Part shown: positions 52,591-62,223 of the stretch, in pieces | Numbering within the stretch: position 1 is the stretch's first letter | Layout: each line of letters starts with the position of its first letter | Origin: Anaeromassilibacillus sp001305115 | GTDB lineage: Bacteria > Bacillota > Clostridia > Oscillospirales > Acutalibacteraceae | Direction of reading: 5' to 3' | Assembly (NCBI GenBank): GCA_042854365.1 | Contig: AP031437.1 | Location: 2,852,001 to 2,916,000 of the forward strand | DNA length: 64,000 bases | Program-made: the position numbers and the translations under genes | Notes under the pieces: model-generated | Database searches by the model: none | What the model was told of the DNA's origin: nothing | What the model saw: only the letters and a program-made list of their open reading frames with translations

Positions 52591-53571
52591 ATGGAAGCAA
52601 AAGCGCCCACGGTCAGCATTATTATTCCTGTTTATAACGTGGAAAAATTTCTGCGCAAATGCCTTACCAGCCTTGTAGAACAGACCTTTCAGGATCGTGA
52701 AATCATTGCTGTAAACGATGGTTCCACCGATCGTTCCCTGGACATTTTGCGCGAGTTTGAGCAAAAATATGAGTTTGTCACGGTGGTCGATCAGGAAAAC
52801 CGGGGCATGTCCAAGGCGCGCAACCGCGGTTTAAGCCTTGCGCGTGGAGAATACATCTGTTTTATTGACAGCGACGACTATGTGGCGCCGAACTTTCTAG
52901 AGCGTCTTTACGGTGCTTGCGTTGAAAACGATGCGCAGATTGCCTGCTGTTATTACTATTATCAATATGCCAGTTCGGGGTTCACGATGGAATATCCCTT
53001 TCGATGCAGAGGGGTTTTGACCCGCGAAGAGGCGATGAATAAACTTTTGCGCGATCTACAGATTCAGAGCCTTGTGTGGAATAAGATGTACAAGCGTTCT
53101 CTGTTTACCGACTATAACATCCAATTTCCCAGCATTGCCTTTGAAGATATGGCTACTGCAAATCGTGTCTTTGCACATGCCGAACGCGTTGTCGTTTTGG
53201 ATGAGCCGCTTTACTATTATGTACAGCGCAGCGGAAGCACGCTCGCCACCATCAATGCCAGTAAGATCAATGATTTTATCCGAGCTGTCGCAATGGTCCG
53301 CGTCTCTCTGGAAAAGAGCGGCCAGTTCGAAAAGTACCGCAAAAGCTATCTGGCATTGACGCGAAAGACTTCTCTATGTTGTTACTGGTATGTCCTTCGC
53401 ATGCACAACGAAAAGAAATCCATCCGTGGATGTATTGCAAACATGCGGCGTATCAACCGCGCAATGCGGCACTACACTGCGGAAACTTTTGATCCTCTAT
53501 CCCCGCAGTTGCCGGACGTTGTGTGTACACCAACGGATAAAAAATTGGAAAAGGACTATTCCGTCCGCTGA
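52591..53571 (+). CDS. Family 2 glycosyltransferase
   Basis: A 326-residue GT-A enzyme with VSIIIPVYNVEKFLRKCL, VNDGSTDRS, RNRGLSLARGEYICFIDSDDY (DXD-type metal motif near residue 90) and a FEDMATANRVF acceptor-side motif. No membrane helix. AAGGAGG lies upstream, 48 bases after the VanW gene, so co-transcription is likely. Probably adds a sugar to a surface polysaccharide or teichoic-like polymer; donor and acceptor unknown. A terminator follows. Confidence 0.93.
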   Translation: MEAKAPTVSIIIPVYNVEKFLRKCLTSLVEQTFQDREIIAVNDGSTDRSLDILREFEQKYEFVTVVDQENRGMSKARNRGLSLARGEYICFIDSDDYVAPNFLERLYGACVENDAQIACCYYYYQYASSGFTMEYPFRCRGVLTREEAMNKLLRDLQIQSLVWNKMYKRSLFTDYNIQFPSIAFEDMATANRVFAHAERVVVLDEPLYYYVQRSGSTLATINASKINDFIRAVAMVRVSLEKSGQFEKYRKSYLALTRKTSLCCYWYVLRMHNEKKSIRGCIANMRRINRAMRHYTAETFDPLSPQLPDVVCTPTDKKLEKDYSVR

Positions 53572-53584
53572 TACGGACGTCATC

Positions 53585-53613
53585 GGCGATGCAGGCGTCT
53601 GCATCGCCTTTTT
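53585..53613 (+). terminator. Terminator of the GT2 gene
   Basis: Perfect 10-bp stem GGCGATGCAG/CTGCATCGCC with loop GCGT, then TTTTTC, 13 bases past the stop codon. Confidence 0.9.
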
Positions 53614-53809
53614 CTTGCGTAAAACCACTGGAAAACAGTCCCGGTTATTCTATATTTTTCCAAGGGGATTCGCCTTCGGTACCCTGAACAAAAGGTCCTC
53701 TGTTGTTTTTCAACCGGACCGGATATAGGCGGTTTTCTTTCTTCTGAATGGAAATGCTAATCTATATTTCATGAATCTCAGGAAATTGGAACGAGAAAGG
53801 ATGTCTATT

Positions 53810-55747
53810 ATGAAAAATGACGGTTTCCTTCGAGTTGCAGCAGCTACTCCGCACATTCGTGTGGCTGATTGTGATTTTAACAAGGAGGCAATATCGGCGC
53901 TTTTGCATACCGCTGCCGAACAGCATGTTGGCGCCATTGTATTTCCGGAACTTTGCCTGACCGGATATACGTGTGGTGATCTCTTTCACGATACGACCCT
54001 GCTCCAGGCAGCTGAACAAGCGCTTGGTGAATTGTTGGAGGAGAGCAAAGCATACCCGCTGCTCGCCGTCGTAGGGCTTCCCGCCGCATTCGGCTCCTCT
54101 CTCTACAATGTCGCTGCGGTGTTCTGCCAGGGAAAACTTTTGGGCCTTACTGCCAAAAGCCATATTCCGAACTACAGTGAATTCTATGAGGCGCGTCACT
54201 TTGCTCCTGCGCCCCATACCCTGGTTCCGGTCACATTTTGCGGGCAAGAGACCGTTTTGGGATGTGAACTCGTCTACACTTGTATGGAAACGCCGGAATT
54301 CACCGTGGGAGTTGAGATTTGTGAGGATCTTTGGGTGCCAGAACCGCCTTGCGCCCATATGGCCCAGGCAGGTGCAACGCTGTTGCTGAACACCTCTGCC
54401 AGCGATGAAGTCATCGGCAAGGCAAATTACCGCCGCGGCCTGGTGCGCGATCAATCCGCACGCCTCTTCTGCGCCTATGCCTATGCGGATGCCGGGGAGG
54501 GGGAATCCACCACCGATCTGGTCTTTGCCGGTCACAATCTAATCGCAGAGAACGGCGGCATCCTTGCGGAGAGCCAGCCATTCACCACAGGGCTAACCTG
54601 CGCAGAAATCGATCTACAGCGTCTGATGCAGGAGCGCCGGCGCGCCAATACTTGGAACAACCGTTTCGATGGACCGGCTCCCATTCCTTTCTCGTTGGAA
54701 CTTCCGGACTTTCCCATAACACGCTCATTTGCGCGTTTGCCATTTGTCCCACAGGATGCACAGGACCTCTTTGGGCGCTGTGAAATGATCCTGCACCTGC
54801 AAGCGGCGGGATTAAAAACCCGCCTGGAACACACGGGTGTTCGCCACGCAGTGGTAGGCCTTTCCGGAGGATTGGATTCTACTCTGGCCTTATTGGTAAC
54901 GGTGCGGGCCTTTGACGCGCTCCAGCTTCCGCGCAAGGGCATCCTGGCTGTCACGATGCCCGGTTTTGGGACAACCGGGCGCACAAAAGGCAATGCAGAA
55001 CAGCTCGCCGGTCTCCTGGGAGTGGCCTTCGACACAGTATCCATCCACGATGCTGTGAGCGGGCATTTTCGCGACATCGGCCACGACCCGTCTGTGCACG
55101 ATGTAACCTATGAAAACGCACAGGCGCGCGAGCGCACGCAGATCTTGATGGATTTGGCCAATCAAAACGGCGGCCTGGTCATCGGTACGGGGGACCTCTC
55201 AGAATTGGCACTCGGTTGGGCGACCTACAACGGGGACCACATGTCCATGTATGCGGTCAATGCATCCATCCCCAAAACTTTGGTACGCCATCTGGTGCAC
55301 TATGCGGCCCAGCAAGCGGGCGGAGCGCTCTGTGATGTATTGGAAGATATTCTGGACACGCCTGTCAGTCCGGAACTGCTTCCCCCTGTGGATGGCGTAA
55401 TCTCACAAAAGACGGAGAACCTTGTCGGTCCTTATGAGCTGCACGACTTTTTCCTTTACCACATGCTTCGCTTTGGATTTTCACCGGCAAAAATCCATCG
55501 CATGGCGCTTCGCACATTTGCCGGCACTTATGATGCAGAAACGATCCAAAAATGGCTGCTTATTTTTTACCGGCGTTTCTTTGCGCAGCAGTTTAAGCGC
55601 TCTTGTTTGCCGGATGGACCAAAGGTGGGCAGCGTAGCGCTCTCTCCACGCGGCGATTGGCGCATGCCCAGCGATGCAAGCGCAAAGCTGTGGTTACAAC
55701 AAATCGAGGCACTTTCCAATCGCACACCAGAAAGGGTATCAAATTAG
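53810..55747 (+). CDS. nadE: NAD+ synthase, glutamine-dependent
   Basis: A 645-residue two-domain enzyme making NAD+ from deamido-NAD+, ATP and glutamine. The N-terminal nitrilase-type glutaminase has the triad E47 (FPELCLTGY), K116 (AKSHIPNY) and C171 (VEICEDLW). The C-terminal synthetase has the PP-loop GLSGGLDSTLALL near residue 350, GTGDLSELALGW and KTENLVGPYELHDFF. Start ATG 53810 is chosen for AAAGGA eight bases upstream; an in-frame ATG at 53771 lacks one. Functionally linked to cinA, which recycles NMN. Confidence 0.97.
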   Translation: MKNDGFLRVAAATPHIRVADCDFNKEAISALLHTAAEQHVGAIVFPELCLTGYTCGDLFHDTTLLQAAEQALGELLEESKAYPLLAVVGLPAAFGSSLYNVAAVFCQGKLLGLTAKSHIPNYSEFYEARHFAPAPHTLVPVTFCGQETVLGCELVYTCMETPEFTVGVEICEDLWVPEPPCAHMAQAGATLLLNTSASDEVIGKANYRRGLVRDQSARLFCAYAYADAGEGESTTDLVFAGHNLIAENGGILAESQPFTTGLTCAEIDLQRLMQERRRANTWNNRFDGPAPIPFSLELPDFPITRSFARLPFVPQDAQDLFGRCEMILHLQAAGLKTRLEHTGVRHAVVGLSGGLDSTLALLVTVRAFDALQLPRKGILAVTMPGFGTTGRTKGNAEQLAGLLGVAFDTVSIHDAVSGHFRDIGHDPSVHDVTYENAQARERTQILMDLANQNGGLVIGTGDLSELALGWATYNGDHMSMYAVNASIPKTLVRHLVHYAAQQAGGALCDVLEDILDTPVSPELLPPVDGVISQKTENLVGPYELHDFFLYHMLRFGFSPAKIHRMALRTFAGTYDAETIQKWLLIFYRRFFAQQFKRSCLPDGPKVGSVALSPRGDWRMPSDASAKLWLQQIEALSNRTPERVSN

Positions 55748-55767
55748 TCTATCAGGGGGGATCTTGT

Positions 55768-56112
55768 ATGAAAAAAGTACGGATTACCGTATTAAAAACC
55801 ACGTTGGACAAAGAATTGGCAAACGAGTATGGAATAGAAGGTCTGACTGCCTGTCCCATGCTGAAGGCAGGGCAGGTATTCTATGCGGATTATGCCAAGC
55901 CGGAAGGGCTCTGCGACGAAGCTTGGAAAGCCATTTACCAGTACGTATTCGCTCTAGCACATGGCGCTGGAGAGGGCCTCTTTTACTATGGCGACTGGAT
56001 TCGCAAGCCGGGGGTAGCCATTTGTAGCTGCAACGACGGCCTACGCCCAGTCATCTTTAAATTGGAGGCAACGGAAGAAGAGGCCGTTATCGACTACATA
56101 CCTGTGCGGTAA
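55768..56112 (+). CDS. TIGR04076-family protein
   Basis: A 114-residue protein of the TIGR04076 type: VRITVLKTTLDKELANEYG at the N-terminus, CPMLKAGQVFY, and the conserved end KPGVAICSCNDGLRPVIFKLE. The CSCNDG cysteines are the family hallmark and suggest metal or redox binding. The family has no settled function and often sits near redox or radical-SAM genes. AGGGGGGAT precedes the ATG, 20 bases after nadE, so the two are probably co-transcribed. Confidence 0.85.
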   Translation: MKKVRITVLKTTLDKELANEYGIEGLTACPMLKAGQVFYADYAKPEGLCDEAWKAIYQYVFALAHGAGEGLFYYGDWIRKPGVAICSCNDGLRPVIFKLEATEEEAVIDYIPVR

Positions 56113-56210
56113 TTTCCGCTACTTTCGACCGCCCGCTTTCCTGGCGCTACCAAAGGCAAGCCCCATAGAGCAGAGCCCTCCCGTCAAAAACCTACTACCG
56201 GTACACAAAC

Positions 56211-56246
56211 GATGCCCTGCGGAATTTCCCGCTGGGCGTCTTTTTT
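56211..56246 (+). terminator. Terminator after nadE-TIGR04076
   Basis: GATGCCC(T)GCGG pairs with CCGC(T)GGGCGTC, then TTTTTT. The following stretch to 56525 is a low-complexity T/C-rich region on the plus strand with no gene I can support. Confidence 0.85.
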
Positions 56247-56525
56247 ATTTCCATTCTTCCACCACTCCGCCTTTTTGGGAACGACATCCTGTTTTCCTTT
56301 TTAATTTGCTAGCCGTTTTCCTTTCCGATTCCTTTTTGGTCTCCCCTTTCCCCGATCTCCCGAAGGCCACTTTTCACCGCCTTTCCCCTCCGTTCGTCCA
56401 GTCGGTTTCTTTGCGATGTTTTCCGGCCGCCCTTTTGCACTTTGTATTCCATTTTGAAAACCTTTGTATTGTTTCCTGAATGAATTACTTACTGTTTCTT
56501 TGTGGGAACCCTGCATAAAGCCGAA

Positions 56526-56553
56526 AGGGGCGGAGCCGTATGGCCCCGCCCCT
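56526..56553 (-). terminator. htrA terminator
   Basis: AGGGGCGG/CCGCCCCT stem with inner AGCC/GGCC pairs, followed on the minus strand by a short TTTC, 48 bases after the htrA stop. Confidence 0.6.
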
Positions 56554-56600
56554 CCCGGTTTGGATAAGGAAGAATTTATGAAAAAGAGTCTTGTAAGCAA

Positions 56601-58277
56601 TTATTGGCCACTGGCCTGTACCAGTGTCACTTCTGCAGTGAAAGTCTTACCGGTTAAATCGTTGACGACTGTCAGGGTTACCTTATCACCTGGCTTTTTC
56701 TTGCTGACATAGGAGGTGATGGTCGTACTGTTGGTAACTTCCGTATCGTCAATCTTGGTGATGATGCATCCCTGAGTGATCCCCGCATTCGCAACGGACT
56801 CATTGTTGATGGATGCCACATACATGCCCGGCGTCAAACCGTAGAAACGGGCCGACATGCTGTCCAGATATTGGCCAGTAATCCCGAGCACCGCTCTGTC
56901 TTTGACATAACCGTACTCCTTCAGGTTGCTGATGACAGATTGGGCATCGTCAATCGGGATAGCAAATCCCAATCCCTCAAAGCCCTCTGCCACGATCTTA
57001 CTCGAGTTAATGCCGACCACTTGGCCGTACATGTTCACCAGAGCACCGCCGGAATTTCCGGGATTGATCGCTGTATCCGTCTGAATGCAGTCCATGGTGT
57101 AACCTGAATCGCTGCTGGTGATCTGGCGGTTCAACGCTGAAACAATTCCTTGCGTTACGCTGGAACTCAGTTCCAGACCGCCTGGATTGCCAATTGCCAT
57201 CACAGTATCGCCAACCTCCAAATCGCTGGAAGAACCAAATTCAGCGGCTTGCAAACCGGTGGCCTCTATTTTGATGACGGCCAAGTCTGTGATATTATCG
57301 CTGCCAACCAGCTTTGCCTCATAACTTTTGCCGTCAGACATAATCACTTTCAGAGAAGAGGCTCCTTCTACCACATGCGCATTGGTGATGATATATCCAT
57401 CGCTTGTGGCAATGATTCCAGAACCTTCGCTTGCCGGGGATACTTCATCGCCGGCCTGCCCATTCTGCGGTACCCCATTAAAGAAGTACAGAATGTTGCT
57501 ATTGTTGGTGTTTTGATAGTTTTGGATACACACGACGGAAGGAATGACTTTCTTCGCCACCTCCTGGGGTGTGAGTTCCCCCGAAACCGTGCTAGTCGGT
57601 TGACTGTTTCCCACCAATTTATTGATGGTAAACGCGGGTTCCGTAGAACTGCCAGAGTTATTGACGGAAATGTATCCGTTGTTGATGAGGGCAACAAAGC
57701 CGCCGATCGAACCAACCGAAACCATCAAACACGCCATAACCCCTGCAAGAACCTTCAAGGCGGTTTTTTTACCCTTGGACATCGGCTTCTTTTCTCTCTT
57801 AGGTTTTTGCGGCTTTGGCGCGGCCTGTGCATATGGGTTTTGGTAGCTGTGGTAGTAGTCGCCCTGCCACATCACCTGATTCTGATGGCCGCTGTACTCA
57901 TGCTGCCCGTTTGCATTGGGATAGGCGCCATAAGTGTTTTGATAGGGTCCATTCCCCGGTTGATTGTTGTAAGCATTGTACGGCTGCTGGCCATAGTTTG
58001 CCTGATAACTGGTATAGCTGGCTGGATTCGTATAAGCAGAATGATAAGACGGCGCCTGCGGCTGTCCGGCAGGCATTTCGTTTGAGGCCGGTTTTGTATG
58101 GCCTTCCTGACCCTGTACAGCTTCCGGAGCTGTCTGTACCGGCTCGTTCTTTTCTTCCGCCACAGCCTTTTCAGCGGCATTCTGCTCTGTGGAAGCGGCG
58201 TCCGCCTCCAACTTGTTTTCCTGCGGGATGTTTAACCCTTCGTTTTGAGTATTGTCCATTTCATTCGGATTATACAT
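56601..58277 (-). CDS. HtrA/DegP-like membrane serine protease
   Basis: A 558-residue S1C protease. Residues 1-170 are a cytoplasmic low-complexity region, first acidic, then Gln/Asn/Tyr/Pro-rich, ending in a Lys-rich block. A transmembrane anchor spans about 174-198. The trypsin-like domain has H301 (ITNAHVVEG), D331 (NITDLAVIKI) and S409 (NPGNSGGAL), all intact. One PDZ domain follows (about 455-550). It degrades or refolds damaged envelope proteins. The prion-like Tyr/Asn/Gln N-terminus is longer than usual. AAAGGAAA precedes the ATG. Confidence 0.96.
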   Translation of the reverse strand: MYNPNEMDNTQNEGLNIPQENKLEADAASTEQNAAEKAVAEEKNEPVQTAPEAVQGQEGHTKPASNEMPAGQPQAPSYHSAYTNPASYTSYQANYGQQPYNAYNNQPGNGPYQNTYGAYPNANGQHEYSGHQNQVMWQGDYYHSYQNPYAQAAPKPQKPKREKKPMSKGKKTALKVLAGVMACLMVSVGSIGGFVALINNGYISVNNSGSSTEPAFTINKLVGNSQPTSTVSGELTPQEVAKKVIPSVVCIQNYQNTNNSNILYFFNGVPQNGQAGDEVSPASEGSGIIATSDGYIITNAHVVEGASSLKVIMSDGKSYEAKLVGSDNITDLAVIKIEATGLQAAEFGSSSDLEVGDTVMAIGNPGGLELSSSVTQGIVSALNRQITSSDSGYTMDCIQTDTAINPGNSGGALVNMYGQVVGINSSKIVAEGFEGLGFAIPIDDAQSVISNLKEYGYVKDRAVLGITGQYLDSMSARFYGLTPGMYVASINNESVANAGITQGCIITKIDDTEVTNSTTITSYVSKKKPGDKVTLTVVNDLTGKTFTAEVTLVQASGQ

Positions 58278-58694
58278 AAGCTCATTTCCTTTCCCAGAGA
58301 ACCTTTATCGCAAGTCGATTGTTTTCTTCATGCACCCTTGGGTTTCTTTCGTTCCCCTCGGTGTGCTTTTATTATGCCAATACAATGTGACCGCTGTGTG
58401 AAGGCTATTTTATGTTTTTCTGATAACTTGCGGAAGAGTCTCTGTCGAAAGAACTTCTTCACTCCATTGTTTCCAGACACTCTCTTCACTTATGATACCT
58501 ATTATAAAAGCTATTTTACGGCTACTTTTGAAAAGGACGCCTTACCAATTTCTTAAATTTTAAGGGAGAATTGTATTTCCTACCAAATTGTGCTATTCTA
58601 AATTTTGTTGGACCACTGTGACAATCGGCAGTGTATCCGAAATGGAACCCATACAAACGAAAAGGTTTTGTTTCTATGAAGGAGGTAAAACAGA
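58278..58694. other. Divergent intergenic region htrA / nucleotidase
   Basis: It contains the nucleotidase promoter at 58571. A CATAAT box near 58374 could serve htrA but no good -35 is seen. No gene. Confidence 0.4.
58571..58599 (+). promoter_or_regulatory. Promoter of the UshA-like gene
   Basis: TTGTAT (58571-58576), 17-base spacer, TATTCT (58594-58599). Confidence 0.6.
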
Positions 58695-60923
58695 ATGTCT
58701 GTAAAGCAGAGTTCCCGGTTCGTTTCCCTAATGCTTATATTGACCCTAGTATTCGGTACATTTTGTGGTACGGCCGCTTTTGCTGCGAGTTCCACAACCG
58801 TGACGATCTATCATACCAACGACATCCACGGAAAAGTGAACAGCACTTATGCGGAGGACGGGACGCTCACACAGATCGGTATGGATGTATTGAAAAACGT
58901 CAAGGCCAACACGCCGAACTCCCTGCTGATCGACGCGGGCGACGCCACCCAAGGCGTTGCCTTGGCTACCTACAGCCAAGGCGCAGACATCATCAAACTG
59001 ATGAATGCGGCTGGTTACGACGGTATGACATTGGGCAACCATGAATTCGATTATGGCCGCGATGCGGCACTGTCGAACGCCAAGTTGGCCGGTTTCCCCG
59101 TTGTGGCTGCAAATGCAATGGACAACGGCCAGACTCTTCTAAAAGGGGTCAACAGCGCCAAGACAAAGGGTTCGGGAGACCTCTATGATGAAAATGGCGG
59201 CTGGTTTATAAAAACTGTCGCAGGTAAGAAAATCGGTTTCTTTGGTATCTCTACCACAGAGACCGCTTATAAAACCAATCCGAACAACCTAAAGGGTGTA
59301 ACATTCGCCGACGAAATTGCAACTGCAAAAGCCCAAGTTTCGGCCTTACAGGCGCAGAAAGCAGATGCAATCATCGGCATCATGCATGTGGGAATCGACG
59401 GGGCCAGCAAGCCCACCAGCCATGAAATCGCGCAACAGGTGGCAGGAATTGACGCGATTATCGATGGGCATAGCCACAGCACCGAAAGCACCAAAGTCGG
59501 CAATACGGTCATCCAGCAGACGGGTACCGGCGCCGCCAACCTTGGAAAGATGGTGCTCTCCTTTGATTCGTCCGGCAATCTGACGATTACGGCGTCGAAC
59601 CTCACCCCCGCCGAGGTGGGAAAACAGTTCCAGGCAGACGCAACCGTCACCGCCCTGTATGATCGTATGGCTGAGGCTCTGGCTCCCACGCTGGAGCAGG
59701 AGGTCGGTTTTACCGATACCAGCTTGTATGGAGGCACCTACCATGGAATGAACATTTGCCGTGTGGGTGAGACAAACCTTGGTAGCCTCATTGCGGATGC
59801 AATGATCTATGGAGGAAAAGAGCTGATTGCCGGTCAAACGCAGTATGAAAACCTGCCGATGGTCTCCCTGGAAAATGGTGGCGGCGTGCGTACGACCATT
59901 CCCGCCGGAAAGATTACCGTCGGTGATGTCATCAATGTCCTTCCTTTTGGCAACTCCTTGTCTGTGAAGGAAGTGACGCCCGATAAACTCTATGCTGCTT
60001 TGGAAAATGGCGTAAAAAATGAGGCAAAAGATGGTGCATTTACCTCTGCCGAGGGTTCGTTCCCGCAGGTCGGCGGCATGCGCTTTACCTTTGACATCGC
60101 CAAGCCAGTCGGAAGCCGTGTGACCGAAATTGTGTTGTTGGATTCCAATGGAAAGGACACCCAAAAATTGAACCGTAACGACACAACCACAAAACTCCTA
60201 CTTGTCTCCAACGATTTTGAGGTTGCCGGAGGCGATGGTTATACCATGCTGGCCGGTCTGCCCTATGTGGCGGAAGGTTCTGCGTTGGACCTTGTCACGG
60301 CAGATTATATCCGCCAACTTACCGAGCAGGGTGGTGGAAGTTTTACCTATGCGTTACAAAAGCGCATCCGTATGGTGAACAACGGTCAGATCCCCGCCAA
60401 TTATGAAACAACCATTCAAGTGATGGACGGTTCCAGCCCGCTGGGCAATGCTACCATTTCTGTACAGGTAGATGGCGGAAAATCCGTCCAGGCCAAGACC
60501 AATTCTGTGGGCAAGATTCTGGTCAAGAACCTTTCTTCCGGTGGCCACAACATTTCTGTGACATACAATGGTAAATATGGGGATGCGTTCGTCAGTGACG
60601 CCGCACAGCTCACAGAGGGCCAGGCGAACCTAGCCGCCGTGAATTCACCTGCTAAACAGATAAAGGCCGTTAGCGACACCACTGCTCCGGTTTCTTTGCC
60701 AAAAAATGCGGCCTACACTTTGAAAGTAACGGTACCACAGGGAACTACCCCGCATTTTTCGGTTGGCAACGGTGAAGTGCTGGGCGCAACCATCGTTCGC
60801 CGCTCCGGTAATGATTACTACTACCAGATTCACGCGGTTGGCAACCCCGGAGAAAAGACCGGCGTCTATTGTACATTCGACGGGCAGGCTGCTCAATTGC
60901 TTTGCTATGCGTCAGTCGCATAA
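58695..60923 (+). CDS. Secreted 5'-nucleotidase / 2',3'-cyclic phosphodiesterase, UshA family
   Basis: A 742-residue exported enzyme. Signal peptide about 1-31 (cleavage after AAFAAS-type site). The metallophosphoesterase domain has all metal motifs: TNDIHGK, DAGDATQG, LGNHEFDYG, GIMHVGIDG and DGHSHS. The 5'-nucleotidase C-terminal domain spans about 345-555, with LENGGGVRTTIPAG and NVLPFGNSL. The last 170 residues form beta-rich Ig-like or surface modules (ATISVQVDGGKSVQAK). No LPXTG or SLH anchor. It scavenges extracellular nucleotides for phosphate and nucleosides. GAAGGAGG precedes the ATG. Confidence 0.95.
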   Translation: MSVKQSSRFVSLMLILTLVFGTFCGTAAFAASSTTVTIYHTNDIHGKVNSTYAEDGTLTQIGMDVLKNVKANTPNSLLIDAGDATQGVALATYSQGADIIKLMNAAGYDGMTLGNHEFDYGRDAALSNAKLAGFPVVAANAMDNGQTLLKGVNSAKTKGSGDLYDENGGWFIKTVAGKKIGFFGISTTETAYKTNPNNLKGVTFADEIATAKAQVSALQAQKADAIIGIMHVGIDGASKPTSHEIAQQVAGIDAIIDGHSHSTESTKVGNTVIQQTGTGAANLGKMVLSFDSSGNLTITASNLTPAEVGKQFQADATVTALYDRMAEALAPTLEQEVGFTDTSLYGGTYHGMNICRVGETNLGSLIADAMIYGGKELIAGQTQYENLPMVSLENGGGVRTTIPAGKITVGDVINVLPFGNSLSVKEVTPDKLYAALENGVKNEAKDGAFTSAEGSFPQVGGMRFTFDIAKPVGSRVTEIVLLDSNGKDTQKLNRNDTTTKLLLVSNDFEVAGGDGYTMLAGLPYVAEGSALDLVTADYIRQLTEQGGGSFTYALQKRIRMVNNGQIPANYETTIQVMDGSSPLGNATISVQVDGGKSVQAKTNSVGKILVKNLSSGGHNISVTYNGKYGDAFVSDAAQLTEGQANLAAVNSPAKQIKAVSDTTAPVSLPKNAAYTLKVTVPQGTTPHFSVGNGEVLGATIVRRSGNDYYYQIHAVGNPGEKTGVYCTFDGQAAQLLCYASVA

Positions 60924-60978
60924 TCTAAATTCTTTGCCGGCCTTCCAACCACTTGTTGGAAATCTAAATTGGCTAACC

Positions 60979-61113
60979 GTATTTGCCTATTAGGATATAG
61001 GCAAATACAAGTCATAACGGATTTGACGATCGGACTCGCTTGCCTACATTCCGATATAGGAAAACCTGACACGCCATCGTGATAGTCTGTCTTGCTTGCC
61101 TCTATAGGCAAAT
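60979..61113. repeat. Three degenerate TTGCCTA/TAGGCAA dyad repeats
   Basis: 60979-61008 is a perfect 12-bp dyad GTATTTGCCTAT/ATAGGCAAATAC. Related dyads, CTTGCCTA...TATAGGAAAA at about 61038-61064 and TTGCCT...AGGCAA at 61096-61113, follow at roughly 55-base intervals. They lie downstream of the nucleotidase gene; a smaller TTCCAAC/GTTGGAA hairpin precedes them. Could be processing/terminator structures or a binding-site array. Otherwise 60924-61743 has only the terminator at 61159 and no supportable gene. Confidence 0.5.
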
Positions 61114-61158
61114 TTATCCAACTACCATGATCGCATCATAAACACAAGATATTGTAAA

Positions 61159-61206
61159 GGGCGCCTTCCTTCGCTTTTAAGCGGTTGGAGGGCGTCTTTT
61201 TTGTAT
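61159..61206 (+). terminator. Intrinsic terminator
   Basis: GGCGCCTTCC pairs with GGAGGGCGTC (G-U included) around an inner CGCTT/AAGCG hairpin, then TTTTTT. It ends transcription from the nucleotidase gene. Confidence 0.75.
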
Positions 61207-61743
61207 ATATTTTTTGCAGGCGTATTGGCAGAAATTCGTCGCACCAGTTGCGTTCCCTTCCAAGGGTAAAGAATTTCCTTTTACTGAACCACATCCAACC
61301 AAACCCCGCCACGAACGTCCATTGTTCAGAAAAATGGAAACCTCCCCTTAGTATTTTGGGCTTCGATCCAGGAGCAGCCGGCGGCATATCGAAGGAAGTG
61401 GGAAACCCCCATTCTACGGCTATGGGAGGACCGCTCCATGCCTCTCTGGCACAGTACAACTTCAAAACCGAATCGTTTTTGTGGAAATATTTTCCCGATA
61501 GGAACTGCCTTTACACACAAGTGGTTTTGAAAATCATCTGTATGCCGGTTGTTGCGTCTGACCGTACACCCTTGTATAAACCCGCTCTTTATCTTATAAT
61601 TAATAAAAGCAATTCCGTTGGATGATCCCGAAAGGGTTTCCCTCCGGCCACAGCGAATGCTTCTCCATAGGAGGATTTTGTCATCCTATGAAAAGTTTGG
61701 GCCGGATCGCTTGTATTATCATTAGAGGAGAGGAGGACGCAAG

Positions 61744-62223
61744 GTGGAACATAAGGAGCAGGCGGAATTCGCCGAGCTGCTGCAAAAATATTCCGCTATG
61801 GTACTGCGCATCGCTTTCTCCAATGTAAAGAATTTACAGGACGCTCAGGACATTGCTCAGGACGTCTTTATGAGTGTATTGACAAAGCAGCCTCATTTTG
61901 ACAGCGAAGAGCATGAAAAGGCATGGCTCATACGTGTCACCATCAATCGTTGCAAAAACCATGTTAAGAGCTTTTGGAACCGCCGTACCGAGGGCCTTTC
62001 TGAGGATCTTAGTTACATGCCCAAGGAAGAAACTGGGGTGATGGAGGCGGTCCTTGCTTTGCCACAAAATTACCGCAACGTAATTTATCTTCACTATTAC
62101 GAAGGTTACAGCATCAATGAGATTTCAGAAATTCTACATAAAAAGCCCGCTACAGTGGGCACTTGGCTTGCACGCGGCCGTGCAGCCTTAAAAAACACAT
62201 TGAAAGGAGGGTTTGACGAATGA
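61744..62223 (+). CDS. ECF-type RNA polymerase sigma factor
   Basis: A 159-residue sigma-70-family factor. Region 2: YSAMVLRIAFSNVKNLQDAQDIAQDVFM and KAWLIRVTINRCKNHVKS (split here). Region 4: LALPQNYRNVIYLHYYEGYS followed by the HTH INEISEILHKKPATVGTWLARGR. Start is GTG 61744 with GGAGGAC upstream. Its stop overlaps the next gene by ATGA, the usual sigma/anti-sigma arrangement. The inducing signal is probably an envelope stress; the regulon is unknown. Confidence 0.93.
   Translation: MEHKEQAEFAELLQKYSAMVLRIAFSNVKNLQDAQDIAQDVFMSVLTKQPHFDSEEHEKAWLIRVTINRCKNHVKSFWNRRTEGLSEDLSYMPKEETGVMEAVLALPQNYRNVIYLHYYEGYSINEISEILHKKPATVGTWLARGRAALKNTLKGGFDE

Noticed and set aside
56301..56600. 99-aa Lys/Arg/Gly-rich open frame on the minus strand
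   Set aside because: Low-complexity sequence downstream of the htrA terminator, with no recognisable start or family.
61136..61625. Open frames of 109 and 146 aa on opposite strands
   Set aside because: They overlap each other and the terminator at 61159; composition is not protein-like.
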